From Phlebotomus papatasi (lineage: Eukaryota; Arthropoda; Insecta; Diptera; Psychodidae), in contig NC_077222.1 in the NCBI RefSeq assembly GCF_024763615.1, positions 88,226,001 through 88,290,000 on the forward strand: a stretch of DNA of 64,000 nt. Reading direction: 5' to 3'. The notes beneath the pieces are model-generated. The model did no database searches. It was not told the DNA's origin and saw nothing but the letters and a program-made list of their open reading frames with translations. Positions 34,745-45,149 of this stretch are shown here, piece after piece (the stretch's first letter is position 1; every line of letters starts with the position of its first letter). A program made the position numbers and the translations under genes.

Positions 34745-34957
34745 GGGGAAAGTGGTCTGCCTTTGAATGTAGCAGCCTTTTAATGTTTCAATTTTTCTCT
34801 TATTTCTCAAAGCAAAAATTCTATTTTGTTAGCTATAGCTATTACCGTTAATACTATTAACTATTTTCTATAAACTTCGAAAAAAAAATTGAATTTTAGC
34901 TTTGGGAAATAAAAGAAAAATTGAAGCTGCCGCATTCAAAGGTAGGCCACTTTCCCC
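34745..34957. mobile_element. family E MITE
   Basis: This is a 213-bp element flanked by TA. It begins GGGGAAAGTGGTCTGCCTTT and ends AAAGGTAGGCCACTTTCCCC. The arms (about 60 bp) include CAATTTTTCTCTTATTTC and the mirror. Only one copy is present in the window. It is non-coding. Confidence 0.85.
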
Positions 34958-34959
34958 TA

Positions 34960-36010
34960 CACTTAATATTTCAATCTATAAAAAAAACATATATCTCTAA
35001 ATCTAATTTTAAAAGTCAAACAATATTAGATTGAGGTTTTATTCACAAATTTTCTAATAATCTAATCTTTCCATGACCGATTAAATGCGCTCTTCAGATC
35101 AATATCAAGACTACATTACATAGGCGAACCTATGCTACAGTGTCTAGATTTTTTTCTAAAATCTTTATCTTTTTCAAAAATAAATTCTAAACTAATTGAT
35201 AAGTTTTTAAATAAAATTGACAGACATCCGGCACGTCTTTTGTATAAAGTAAAGGAGTAAGAAATTGATTTCCTAAATTTTTCCCTTGTATTTCAAAATC
35301 AAAATTAAGCAATATTAATTTTTTTAAACAGCTTTGTTTTAAATTCTCAGAAATTCCTTGGAAGTTTTTGAAAATTTTGATTTAAAATATTGCCATAGGA
35401 TCCAATGACAATGCTTGAAATGAACTTAGATTATTAGTTACTTTTGTTCTGCTGTTAAGAAATTAAAGAAATCCGAATTCTGAGAAAGAGGAAGCTGAAA
35501 GAATTAAGTTAAATATTTAATGTCAAATTTAATATTTTTTTTTAATTTTGAGTTAAAGGTTAATGATACTTTATCCGTTACAATCTTAACTTAAAAAGTT
35601 TATGTAATTAAGGTTTCAAAGACCTTCCAATCACCTATAAAAATAATTTACAAAAAATGCATTTCTCATTTCATCTTTATAATTGCGAAACGATTTTTTT
35701 TTTAACAATTTACAATTAAAAATTTGTGGTGATAGGGTGAAGATTGACTCTATGATCGAATACATGAAAGCAAACAATTGAATATTGGCTTTCTGGATTT
35801 TGCCTGTACCGCAGAAAATAACATTTTTCTTTAAAATATCTCCCATTTTTCTTAACAACTTGATCTCTAGGCTTAATTCAAAATAAAATTCGAGATCTTC
35901 CACTGAAATTAGCTTCAAAAATTTAATTGCTTTGGCACGAATCCTATCAAAAAGTTTAGACAAATCTGACCCCTCTATCCTTAACACTGACTGAAGTAAT
36001 ATTGGCAATA
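34960..36010. other. AT-rich stretch with one long minus-strand open frame
   Basis: A 125-codon open frame on the minus strand (35631-36008) is rich in Lys, Leu, Ile and Phe, with residues LSKLFDRIRAKAIKFLKLI and YSIIESIFTLSPQIF. I do not recognise it. In DNA this AT-rich its length is only mildly unusual. It could be a chance frame or a fragment of a decayed membrane protein. Confidence 0.25.
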
Positions 36011-36262
36011 ACTTCCGTAAAAACCAGATCAGGAAATTTTCGGAAAGTCAAAACTCACATCCTTTTCTCTCTTAAAAGCTTTGCGTATGTCTATCTTACT
36101 CTTTCGCACTCTTCTTCTTCTTTTGAACATCACAATAAATTCAATTTAGCTCAATCGAATTTGGAGACTGAAAGATTGGGATAGACTTATGCAAATCTTT
36201 TGAGAAAGAAAGGGATGCGAATTTTGATTTTATGAAATTATACCGAGCGAAAAGGCGCCGAA
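36011..36262. mobile_element. family D MITE in tandem cluster, D1
   Basis: The ends are worn (left near AACCAGATCAGGAAATTTTC). The interior has TTCTTCTTCTTTTGAACATC and the mirrored half with GGGATAGACTTATGCAAATC. It most resembles D3, 593 bp to the right. It is non-coding. Confidence 0.7.
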
Positions 36263-36298
36263 AGCATAAAAATCAATTTTCCATGCTGTTTTTTATGA

Positions 36299-36559
36299 CT
36301 CGGGCACACCTTTTAGATCAGGAAAATTTCATGAAGTTGAAATTAGAAACCCTTTCTTTCTCACATGTTTTGCATCTGACTATCTCATTCTTTCGCGTAC
36401 CAAATTCAATTGAGATAAATTGAATTTGGAGCAATGTTTAAGGGAAGAAGAAGAGTGCGAGAAAATGAGATAGACATTATGCAAAACATGTGAGAAAGAA
36501 AGGGATCCGAATTTCGACTTCATCAAATTTTCCTGATCTAAAAGGTGTGCCGGAGCCAT
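36299..36559. mobile_element. family D MITE in tandem cluster, D2
   Basis: It starts CGGGCACACCTTTTAGATC and ends AAAAGGTGTGCCGGAGCC before ATTA. The arms carry TTTCTCACATGTTTTGCAT. It most resembles D4, 633 bp to the right. It is non-coding. Confidence 0.75.
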
Positions 36560-36599
36560 TAGAACCTAAATCATAAATTGATTTAAACATAGCGATAAT

Positions 36600-36862
36600 G
36601 GCTCCGGCACATCATTTAGATCAGGAAAATTTCGTAAAGTCAAAATTCACATCCCTTTCTCTCATAAAAGCTTTTCATATGTCTCTATCTTACTCTTTCG
36701 CACTCTTCTTCTTCTTTTGAACATCACAACAAATTCTATTTAGCTCAATCGAATTTGGATACTGAAAGAGTGGGATAGACTTATGCAAATCTTTTGAGAA
36801 ACAAAGGGACGCGAATTTTGATTTTATGAAATTATACTAAGCAAAAAGGTGTACCGAAGGCA
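36600..36862. mobile_element. family D MITE in tandem cluster, D3
   Basis: It starts GGCTCCGGCACATCATTTAG and ends AAAAGGTGTACCGAAGGC. It is the partner of D1. The spacer after it repeats the spacer after D1 (AAAAATCAATTTTCTATGCT). It is non-coding. Confidence 0.75.
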
Positions 36863-36929
36863 TAAAAATCAATTTTCTATGCTGTTTCTTAGAACCTTAA
36901 TCATAAATTGATTTAAACATAGTGATAAT

Positions 36930-37190
36930 GGCTCCGGCACACCTTTTAGATCAAGAAAATTTCATTAAGTCGAAATTCGAAACTTTTTCTTTCTCACATG
37001 TTTTGCATATGACTATCTCATTCTTTCGCATACCAAATTCGATAGAGCTAAATTGAATTTGGAGCAATGTTTAAGAGAAGAAGAAGAGTGCGAGAGAATG
37101 AGGTAGACATATGCAAAGCATGTGAGAAAGAAAATGATCCTAAATTCGACTTCATCAAATTTTCTTATTCTAAAAGGTGTGCCAGAGCCA
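36930..37190. mobile_element. family D MITE in tandem cluster, D4
   Basis: It starts GGCTCCGGCACACCTTTTAG and ends GGTGTGCCAGAGCC. It is the partner of D2, and the sequence before it repeats the spacer before D3 (ATTGATTTAAACATAG). A short open frame at 37067-37267 lies in the repeat. It is non-coding. Confidence 0.75.
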
Positions 37191-37365
37191 TAAGGATCAA
37201 ATTAATAAGTTATAAACCAAATGTAATAGTTTACAGACTATTTCGAATTTTTTCTGATCAAAAATGATTTCATGCTTTTTTTCAAACAAATGTTTCTAAA
37301 TTCGGAATAAAACTCTTAATTTTGGTAAGTTTTCAGCCCCTTGCATCTTGGAAAATTTTCTGCAG

Positions 37366-37426
37366 CAGCCGCGACAGCGAACACAAAAGAGATTGGGCAT
37401 CTTCTGGCCAAAAGAGATGGGGCCTC
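37366..37426 (+). CDS. weak candidate microexon, plus strand
   Basis: The acceptor-like TTGGAAAATTTTCTGCAG precedes and GTGAGTCACC follows a 61-nt segment that is open in all three plus frames, for example residues TANTKEIGHLLAKRDGA. The complementary strand has its own open frame (CEDCDLEMDV and FCVRCRGCC) and a donor-like GTAGGTGAC. Neither reading is recognised. Confidence 0.2.
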
Positions 37427-37880
37427 GTGAGTCACCTACCGCAATAACATCCATTTCGAGGTCACAGTCTTCGCAGGAAGCAATTAATCCTTCCAAGAGT
37501 TTAGTATCACAAAAAAGTGTTCACTTGGCTGCCTTTTGAGTGTGAAATGGCGATCTTTGTCAACACAGCACATTCTCTATCACCTTGAGGTTTAGGAAAA
37601 ACTCAAATAGTTTCATCACAACATTTTTTTTATTTTTTGTAGACACTTTTGGAGGGCGCATTTGAGTGTCCCAGACACATAATCTAGAGTACACACAGAC
37701 ACAGAAATTCTCTCTCTAGCCAGAATTATCTAGCGGAAAATTAATCACGAAATAGACTTGTATCAATAGAGGTTGAATCAATAAATATTGGGTTTTCACT
37801 CTTTTTTTTTTATTGGAACTTGGGAGAGCAGCATGAAAGGTAAATAAGCCCATTAAATTGGTAAATTGGCAGGAAATTTT

Positions 37881-38403
37881 GATCGTCTTTCGCACTGAAA
37901 GGTGAGAGATTTTACTGTTTCAACAGCGGCAACATAGTGCAATTTTATCACATTTTAATATTTAACGGCAACAAAATTGCCCAAACAGCTCGATCTTCGA
38001 ATAAATTAACCGTGCTAATATTTATTTTTTGGACCAAGATCACTTTGGCCGTTAAAACACTTCTTCGTGTCGCGAAAAAAAGGCCCCTTGTCTCACAAAT
38101 CCAAGAGGCAATTTTCACTGGATATCCATGCAATGTCTCAAGAAGAACTGAGGATCAATTAAATTTTAAGTCGGTCTCCCAAGTGATTGTTATCTCAAGA
38201 GCCCCTCTTGGGAGGGATCCTCTTGCCTTTCTCGCTCTCACTTCACACAATTCACAAAGAAATGTTGCAGAATTTGCAAGAATCACTCAAGAATCCGCAA
38301 TCGCGAGCTCTCGCGATTTTCTGTTGCCTCATGACGAACGATCATATGAGACTGTCTCGCGATATTTGAGGCAGACTCTCAATTTCTTTATTCGCAGCAA
38401 CTA
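37881..38403 (+). CDS. long open frame without ATG, uncertain coding status
   Basis: About 174 codons are open from just after a TGA (about 37878-37880) to a TAA at 38401-38403. No methionine codon occurs in the frame, so it cannot be a free-standing gene and could only be an exon. Residues include VSQVIVISRAPLGRDPLAFL and ITQESAIASSRDFLLPHDER. An acceptor-like TTTACTGTTTCAACAG lies near its start, but no consensus donor lies within it. I recognise no domain. Length alone makes chance unlikely but not negligible in 64 kb. Confidence 0.25.
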
Positions 38404-39360
38404 AATTGGAGGAGTGGTGCTCGCAATACAAGGAAAGAGCTTTTTTTTATGCTGCTCTTGAGTGCCCCTTCAGCTACCTCCCAAAGCTGATAAGACGAGT
38501 CTTTCACCTCGGCTATCAGCTATGATTATTGCCTTGTTGAACTAGGCGAACACTGTGCCAGTTGATTGAGGGAAAAAGTAGCGAAAAATTGCAATTTTTT
38601 CCACAACAAAACGCATTTATACACTCACATTTGAGAAGCTTGAAGTATTAGTGAAACATTTTACACCTACAGTTTTGCTGCATTTCCATAGCACAATTAA
38701 ACTTGTGCAGATTCTTAAGCTTTTCACACGACTTGTTGGTCTCGTTCTCTGTTTATTTATCTTTGCAAAAGGCATTTGGTTCTACCTTCAGACATGCAGT
38801 AAAACGTTTTAATTATAGAGGAGTACGTATGCGATAATTTAAGCTTTTATTGCAGATAAAAAATCCGTCGAAATTCGATAAACTCCGGAAGAGATCCGTA
38901 AACAAAGAATTCTAAAAAACGCAAATTCCACCACATTGAGAATGTCTTTCGGCTTTTTATTCTATTCTGAAAGTATCTCTGCTAATAGCATTCGATACCA
39001 AAAAAGATCGTTGATGTTCGAAAATTTAAATTGATTTTCGTACGAAGCATTGAGAATTTGTAAAATAAAAATTTGATGAAAATGTTTTGAAATATTGTAA
39101 TTTAAATAAATATTATTGTATTAAATAAGAAACTTCGAAATTCGAACAAGAAACCGATCTTCGAATACCTCTTTTCTTGGGGAAACTGCACTTGTTATGA
39201 AAAAATAGATTTTTTTGTCTGCTGACTTTTCTCAAGGTCATTCGAATTTCGAACATTGTTTCGAGAATACAACGACGTGCTATTTTTACTGCTCATGTAG
39301 TTCACATGAATCATATAATTTTTTGTTTGATGAAGTATGAAAATTGACGTAGTGACTTAT

Positions 39361-39500
39361 GGACTCTACACATTGGGAGCAATTTTTGTCAAAAATTGCT
39401 TTTTTGAAGGAAATTCCCTGCAGCGTTGTAGGGGGAAACGTCAAATTTCTGTCAAAAACGCAATTTTTGACGAAAATTGCTCCCAATGTGTAGACACCTT
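39361..39500. repeat. hairpin element with CTACACATTGGGAGC ends
   Basis: The outer arms TCTACACATTGGGAGCAATT and the complement enclose about 140 bp. The inner palindromic TTTTTGTCAAAAATTGC adds further self-complementarity. It resembles a MITE. The exact target duplication is unclear. Plus- and minus-strand open frames across it are products of the palindrome. Confidence 0.7.
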
Positions 39501-39632
39501 TAAACTTGCAGGAAGGACACAAATGTCCCTTCCGGAAGCGTCAGTGGAAATGGATTCAATCCAGAGCAAAAATACTCAGTTTCCCAAAGCTTTAACTGCC
39601 GTTCTAATAGAAAAAGTAGTTCGATTTTAAAA

Positions 39633-39657
39633 GAACCGAATTAGCGAGAGTCTACTG
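39633..39657. mobile_element. solo end of a pogo-like element
   Basis: The sequence CCGAATTAGCGAGAGTCTAC followed by TG is the exact complement of the left end of the element at 30114. No left partner is visible within several hundred bases, so this is a truncated remnant. Confidence 0.65.
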
Positions 39658-39965
39658 CATCCTGCTCCAAGACATTTAAATTATACGACAAAATACCTTA
39701 TCATCTTCAAAATCGCTATTATGAAGTATCAATTTGAATTTTCGAACATTGAATACATTTAGTCTATTTTTTCTACAGTCCTAGCCACACTTAAATTATT
39801 TAAAAAAAAATCATTAAAAATTAAATAGGTTTTCACAGTTGTTATCGTTACTCATCGATATTGTCTTTATAAATGAGCTTTAGGATTTTAAAGGTTTTAA
39901 GTAGCAGAATTCTATTTAAAACCGTAAGGTGTTCGAAACTTTGAATCGATAATGCATTAAGAATA
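39658..39965. other. AT-rich non-coding stretch
   Basis: I see nothing supportable here. Confidence 0.5.
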
Positions 39966-40334
39966 GGGTGAAGTCATCACTTATGGACATTATACACTTA
40001 TGAATAGTGTGTTAAATATCCTGAGTTCTTACTTGGAAACGTTTTCGGAAAATCATAAAATTATCATTTTAAGATGCGACTAACAATTTCGTAATTTTTC
40101 GAACTCCGTTTTAGATAAGGGTTTGCGGAATCTTCGTTTTTCCATTTTGTTTTTTCACACTTTTATTTTTCCCAGTTTGTCTTTGGAATCTTTGTCTTCG
40201 GTAATATTTGTTTTTTGGAAACTTTGACTTTGGAAATCTTGTCTTTTATACATTAAAAAACGAAGATTCCCGATCCCTTAGATAAGGACTTAAGATTCTT
40301 GAAAGTTGTCTATAAGTGTATAACATCCATAGGT
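39966..40334. mobile_element. worn relative of the 10984 hairpin MITE, split by an insertion
   Basis: The left end GGGTGAAGTCATCACTTATG follows TA and is related to GGGTGGAGTCTACACTTATG at 10984. The subterminal parts align base for base over about 50 bp. The right arm contains GTCTATAAGTGTATAACATC. A Mutator-like foldback at 40120-40277 splits it. Confidence 0.6.
40120..40277. mobile_element. Mutator-like foldback with 9-bp target duplication
   Basis: The 158-bp insertion is flanked by direct copies of TTAGATAAG (40111-40119 and 40278-40286). Its ends, GGTTTGCGGAATCTTCGTTT and the complement of GGGATCGGGAATCTTCGTTT, form an inverted repeat of about 22 bp. A 9-bp duplication is typical of Mutator-type transposons. 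The interior has repeated CTTTGGAAnTCTTTG-like units. It is non-coding. Confidence 0.75.
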
Positions 40335-40344
40335 TATAATTCAA

Positions 40345-40425
40345 GTTCAAAGCCAAAATATCGAAAAGCCAGAATCCAGAATTAACAAATTCGCTAAAGG
40401 CATTCGGCTTTGACTACATTGACCC
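40345..40425. repeat. worn copy of element P ends
   Basis: AAAGCCAAAATATCGAAAAGCC on the left and CATTCGGCTTTGAC on the right resemble element P at 31806 without the tandem amplification. It is short and degenerate. Confidence 0.4.
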
Positions 40426-40732
40426 AAACGGAATTTTAACTGGAACCTATTCTGCTAAGTTTTTGGTTTATAAAAAGTATATTAAATAAAATAAAGTACG
40501 ACAAAATACCAATCTGACCGTTTTCGAAATTATTGCATGTTCGAAAAATAATTACATTCAACTTAGAAGTAGTAAATTTTGGAATTTGTATTCAAAATTT
40601 CAATGAATATTAGAATATAGCCAACAGGAAGATCGAAAAGCTACTCCTGCTTGAAAATCTAACAGAAGGATTTAATTATAGTTTTGAATTTCGAAAAACC
40701 GATACGAATCTTTTTCGAATTTCAAATAAGTA

Positions 40733-40880
40733 ATGCCTAACGCACAATAACTTTTGTTTTCTAAATATGTTTTTGACATTTCAATGAGAGTGCATGAAAA
40801 ACAGATCTTGTCATCTTGCTCTCTCTCATAGAAAATTTTGAAAACATGTTTACAAACAAAAGTCATTGTGCGTTGGGCAT
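40733..40880. mobile_element. hairpin MITE R, copy 2
   Basis: The ends read ATGCCTAACGCACAATAACT and the complement of ATGCCCAACGCACAATGACT. It matches the copy at 20311-20457 in arms and loop (the TCATCTTGCTC region). It is non-coding. Confidence 0.8.
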
Positions 40881-41958
40881 AAAATACTACAATATACCAT
40901 TTTGATTTCTTTGATTGGATCTTTCACATTCAAGTAAATACACCGTTTATCTTCCAAATATCCATCACATGTTCTTAACCGGTTTCTTTCGATTTTGACA
41001 GCTACAAATACATTTTGTAATCAATATGATTGGGTGCTATGCAAACACCATGATGAAATTTTGCAACAAGTTGTTCTTGTGCCAAAATCTTACATGGGCG
41101 AGAATACGCGTAATTAATTGCTCTGGGCAGAAACAAATCTTGTGAGTCAGTGGCACGAAGAATCAACTGGTTTCTTTCCATCTCACTCTTCTGTATGCAA
41201 ATATATCGCCGAAAAAAATGTATATTCATCAAAGTGACTTAAAAACAAACTATCAGCATCTTGAGAAATTATGCTTATTGAGAAACTCTGTTATCGCTTA
41301 TATTTCATCCGCGAGTCCAAACATTATAAAGCTCACGCTTTTGCGCCAAAACAGAACGCACCTTTTGGAGGAAATTGTGCAAAAAGGTACACCTAATGTC
41401 ACCATATTTGGGGCACACTCACACAATTTGCACACCACCCACCCTCCCATTTTCTAGGATTTCAATAGAATTGCACTTTGGAGGTGTGACTGTTTGACTC
41501 TCGTGCTGTAATTTAGTGCATTTGCTCAAAGGTGTTGCTTCTTCTGACTATTTGCAATTCCTCAAGAGACCGCCGCTACGCCTGGAAATAAATTCAACTG
41601 ATTTGTAATTTTAAATAGTGACTTTCTTATCTCAGAAGAAATTAGGCGTACTAATGGAATTATCAGAAAGAGCAAAATCGCGAGATCGGTTCTATTTTTG
41701 AGTTGGTTGTGAGACGAAAATGAGACGTAGCGCTCCTCAAGACGCCACAATTTATCTATCATTTTGCTAATCACTCTGAGAATGGTATTTCGAGATGCTC
41801 TTTCTCGTCTACGAAATTTGACGCTAATTTATTCACATATTTAATTCATCCAGTAAAGTTTTCCATCGAGAAGGAAGCAGTATTTCATTAGCAAAGTTGA
41901 TGGGGAAATATATAGCGAAATATTGCTTTTTGGAGGAGAATTATGCATTTTCAAATAT
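40881..41958. other. single-copy island (41.0-41.9 kb)
   Basis: Open frames at 41002-41232 (minus), 41218-41457 (plus) and 41562-41774 (minus) have no recognised domain. Donor-like motifs on the plus strand lack acceptors at a sensible distance. I recognise no gene. Confidence 0.4.
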
Positions 41959-41959
41959 A

Positions 41960-43484
41960 GGGGAAAATAGGTACTTAAGAGCTTGTATGGCTTCTTTTTT
42001 TCCTCTTGGCCTTAAATTTTTTAGACCGGATGTTCTGCTAACATCCTCATAGCCCATTTACATGGCATTAAAAAATAATAATTATTGTAATCCAAGTACG
42101 AAGCTACATCTTTTAGAAGAAGAACTAAGTATTCTCACAAACATGATTCATGTTTTATAATTAATTAGTTATTCTTTTTTTTAATGCTAAGACCGCTTAG
42201 TTAAAGAAAAACAATAAAAATCTTCTCAAAGAACAATAAGAAAGCGGTTACAGGGGTGGCCAGAAAGTGTAGAAAATGGCCAGTAAGTAGAAATTTATAC
42301 ACAAAGCGAAATTTAATTAAGAAACTTGGATAAAAGTGGGTGATGTGGATCGTATGTACTTAGATCCGATCAGCCTGAAATTTAAAAAAGTTTATGTTTG
42401 GAACGAGATGATTCTACCATAGCATATGCATCCAAAACATTTAATGTCCCAAGAACAACACTGCATAACAAATTGACCGGCAAATACTCGGAGCAGTGCC
42501 CCAATGGCAGGCCAACAACGGTATCAAAAGAACAGGAAAAAGAACTCGTCAAATGGATCCTGGGATCTGCGGATGGCTGGCATCCCATCGGGAAGGAACA
42601 AGTTCTGGACAGCGTCAAACTCATCTGTGAGATCTACAAAATTCCAAACCATTTTACAAATGGAAGACCCGGAGACGTTTGGTTCAGGAATTTTCTTCAG
42701 TGTCATCCAGAGCTCAGCAAGCGCAAGCCAAAATCCTTTTCATTAGAAAGAACTATTGTTACTGCTGAAGACCTCACGGAATGGTTTCAGAATTGTCTTG
42801 GGTATTTCACAGAACACATCTGCATTAAACTTTTCCTTAAAATGAGCATCCGAGTTTGATCGAATTCAACGGAGTTAGAAAAAAGCATCGTAGTAAGGTT
42901 TTTGCACATTTTAAATATTATCGTAATCTTATTAATTTTCTTCAATATTATTGCTAAAATTCTTTTTCAATTATGATTCTAAATGAAACAAAGAATAATT
43001 CTATTAATTTGGAATGGGGAAAAATATTTCACCAGTCTAAAAACAAACGTTTACTAATAAATTAATATAGCGTGTACTATATTTCCCAATCCCACACAAA
43101 ATAACGATCCTTATAAAGTACAAAAAACATAGTTTAGTCGAGTGAGTAAAAGTTTGAATTGTCAAACGAAAAAACGACCTTGTATTTTTAAATGAAATTT
43201 CTAAAATAAATGTACAAATCCTTGTAGCCACTGAAGAAGGTCCATATCCAAGACCGAAAGCTCTGGGCAAAACTGAAGAAATGTTTTTCTTTCTGAAGTG
43301 ACTTCAAACCCACTGGCCATCAGCGGAGAGTCTTTTATCAAAATAAATAATCTTAGTATTTTCACTAGTATTATTTGAAAAAAAAAATCTTAGCAACTAT
43401 AATATTAAAAAATCTTTTAAAACCGCAAAAACTTAAATCGTAAAAAAAAACATTGTCATGACCGAACTGTGCTGAGCTCTCCCC
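41960..43484. mobile_element. possible 1.5-kb element enclosing the pogo-like transposase
   Basis: TA then GGGGAAAATAGG opens and GCTGAGCTCTCCCC then TA closes this interval, in the style of the TA group. The two ends agree only over the first eight or so bases. An alternative left boundary is CAGGGGTGGCCAGAAAG at about 42254, which would suit a Tigger-type element, but no complementary right end is visible. The boundaries are therefore uncertain. Confidence 0.25.
42392..42856 (+). pseudogene. pogo/Tigger-type transposase, N-terminal DNA-binding part only
   Basis: The frame encodes a pipsqueak/centromere-protein-B type double helix-turn-helix. The first half has IAYASKTFNVPRTTLHNKL followed by GRPTTVSKEQEKELVKWIL. 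The second has GRPGDVWFRNFLQCHPELS then RKPKSFSLERTIVTAEDL and TEWFQNCLGYF, which is the classic end of the CENP-B domain and the linker to the catalytic region. An in-frame stop (TGA about 42857) and frameshifts follow, so the DDE catalytic domain is missing. There is no ATG upstream in frame (a stop precedes it), so the N-terminus is also lost. It is a dead gene, similar to jerky and Tigger-derived proteins, and the likely relative of the CAGTAGACTCTC MITEs nearby. Confidence 0.85.
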
Positions 43485-44548
43485 TATTCTTTTTGTTTAA
43501 TCAAATTAAAATGGAAAATCAATTTTATGTATAGAGAAGCTTTTGTGAATGTCTATTTTAAATTTTTGATCAATTAATACAAAATATTGTAATTTTACCA
43601 TTTAAAAAGTTATTTAAAAGTCAGCCATTCGGAATTAAATTCAGCATGCATTTATAAATATCTATGAATCAATGGGGCTATACTAAATGTTAGTGAATAG
43701 GATATATGGTTTATTAAACTGATTAAAATAAACCATATATCAATTGTTCTCGCTTGGACTGAAGTGATAATGTCTGCATGTTTATTGACGGTCCAAACGA
43801 AATGTTTTTTGGATTACAGTTTAATAAACAATGAACATTTTATATCTCTAATTTTCATAAAATATTGAAAGCACTTTTGCAGGCATTGAAAATAATATTT
43901 TATTCTGTAGTGTAAGTAATTCATATTTGACAATAAAAAAAAACACAAAAAAAATTGTTGAGAAAAATTTGAATTGTGCTTTGCTAGGTAAAACGGTCAT
44001 ACTTATGATCACCTAGTAGAAATCTTCAATTCTTATCAGAAAATGATTTCAAGGAACCACAAATTTATGAATCTTTGATGCAGGGGCACATCAAGCCCAA
44101 TACAAAGTGAAGCTACTTTTCACTATTATTTAGGGGAACATTATGAAACATGTAATTTTAGATAGCTTTTAATGCACGATTTCAATATATATAAGGCTGA
44201 TAAGTCAATTCTCTTTAGGAAAAAACTTGCCAATAGTGCCAATACAAAAACGTATGGAAAAATGAAATGTCGAGAGGCCTCTTTTGATGTGTTATTTTGG
44301 CACATCACAATTTTGTAGATATTAGTTATTATTTTAGAACAAGAATTGGATATTTAAACGAAACCATAAGTATTAGACAGTTCTATATGCAATGTCGCTA
44401 CCTTATACGTCTTGTAACTCGACTAGGCGAACCAGGAGAATATTTCGATCATAAGTACTTAAAATATCTTATTTAATAAACTAGCTTGGAGGGCATACAT
44501 CTCTTTTGATTTAGCTCATAAAACTAGCTTGAGACCTAGGGCTTAGAC
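43485..44548. other. AT-rich stretch with a short hairpin
   Basis: An inverted repeat at 43701-43741 (GATATATGGTTTATT facing AATAAACCATATATC) is the only structure seen. No gene is supported. Confidence 0.45.
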
Positions 44549-44752
44549 CGTTTTCAGACTAGAGGTTTAGCCTATAGTTTTCGAAGGTCTCAAAATCCTA
44601 AATAGCACCCAACTTAATTTGTTCATCTGATTTAAATAGATTACTTCCCCTTAATAATCCATTTCTAAGTCAAAATTTTCCAAAAAATTTCGACTAAGAA
44701 GAAATTAAAGAAGTTAAGCCTCATGGCTAAGCTTTAGGTCTGAAGCCCGTAT
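44549..44752. mobile_element. family K MITE, copy 1
   Basis: It starts CGTTTTCAGACTAGAGGTTT and ends CTTTAGGTCTGAAGCCCG. The family interior (TAATAATCCATTTCTAAGTC, then CCAAAAAATTTCGACTAAG) is present. It faces copy 2 in inverted orientation 184 bp away. It is non-coding. Confidence 0.65.
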
Positions 44753-44935
44753 TAGCCTCATGGTTTAAATTCTGTAATTTCTCAATTAACGATGTTTTAG
44801 TAGAGCGCACGGCCTATTCGACACATGTCAATCCGGTCGATGGCCGCAACTCATCAATCTTAATCCTTTATTCCTTTGACACGCCCAACCTCTCCCTTAT
44901 GGGCACTGAAAGGTTGTTTGTGGCTCTTACTGCTA

Positions 44936-45149
44936 TATGGGTTTCAGACCTATTCCTTAGCCAAATGGCTTAATTGTTCTAATTTCTTATCAATAATGAT
45001 TTTAAAAAAAAACTTAGGATTGGATTATTGAAGATAAGTAGCCTATTAGGCTATCAAAAAGCAATGAAAGTGCTCGCCATTTAGGAGTTTGTGACCTTCG
45101 GGAACTGGGCTAAACACAAGGCTAAGCCTCTAGTCTGAAAACGCCCTAG
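44936..45149. mobile_element. family K MITE, copy 2 (reverse orientation)
   Basis: It reads GGGTTTCAGACCTATTCC at the left and CTCTAGTCTGAAAACGCCC at the right, the reverse of copy 1. With copy 1 it forms a large inverted pair around a GC-richer 180-bp centre (44760-44930) that I do not recognise. Confidence 0.65.

Larger units (their letters stand above)
37191..39360. other. single-copy island (37.3-38.7 kb) and AT-rich flank
   Basis: The island is relatively GC-rich and contains the longest uninterrupted frame in the window (plus strand, 37881-38403) and a short exon-like segment at 37366-37426. Both strands have plausible splice-like motifs around 37.4 kb, so orientation is unresolved. 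No domain is recognised. Confidence 0.4.

Noticed and set aside
35631..36008. 125-codon minus-strand frame considered as a chemoreceptor fragment
   Set aside because: It is hydrophobic and Lys-rich but shows no receptor signature such as a TYxxxxxQF tail. The composition matches chance translation of AT-rich DNA.
20385..40866. Two minus-strand frames sharing TFVCKHVF residues (near 20.4 and 40.8 kb)
   Set aside because: The similarity is explained by the shared hairpin MITE R, not by a protein family.
42394..42408. ATG codons at 42394 and 42408 as the transposase start
   Set aside because: Both are out of frame with the helix-turn-helix peptide. The in-frame upstream sequence ends at a stop, so the true N-terminus is lost.
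43037..43270. Minus-strand frame beside the pogo remnant, considered as the missing DDE domain
   Set aside because: It is on the opposite strand and shows no D-D-E spacing or pogo-type motifs.
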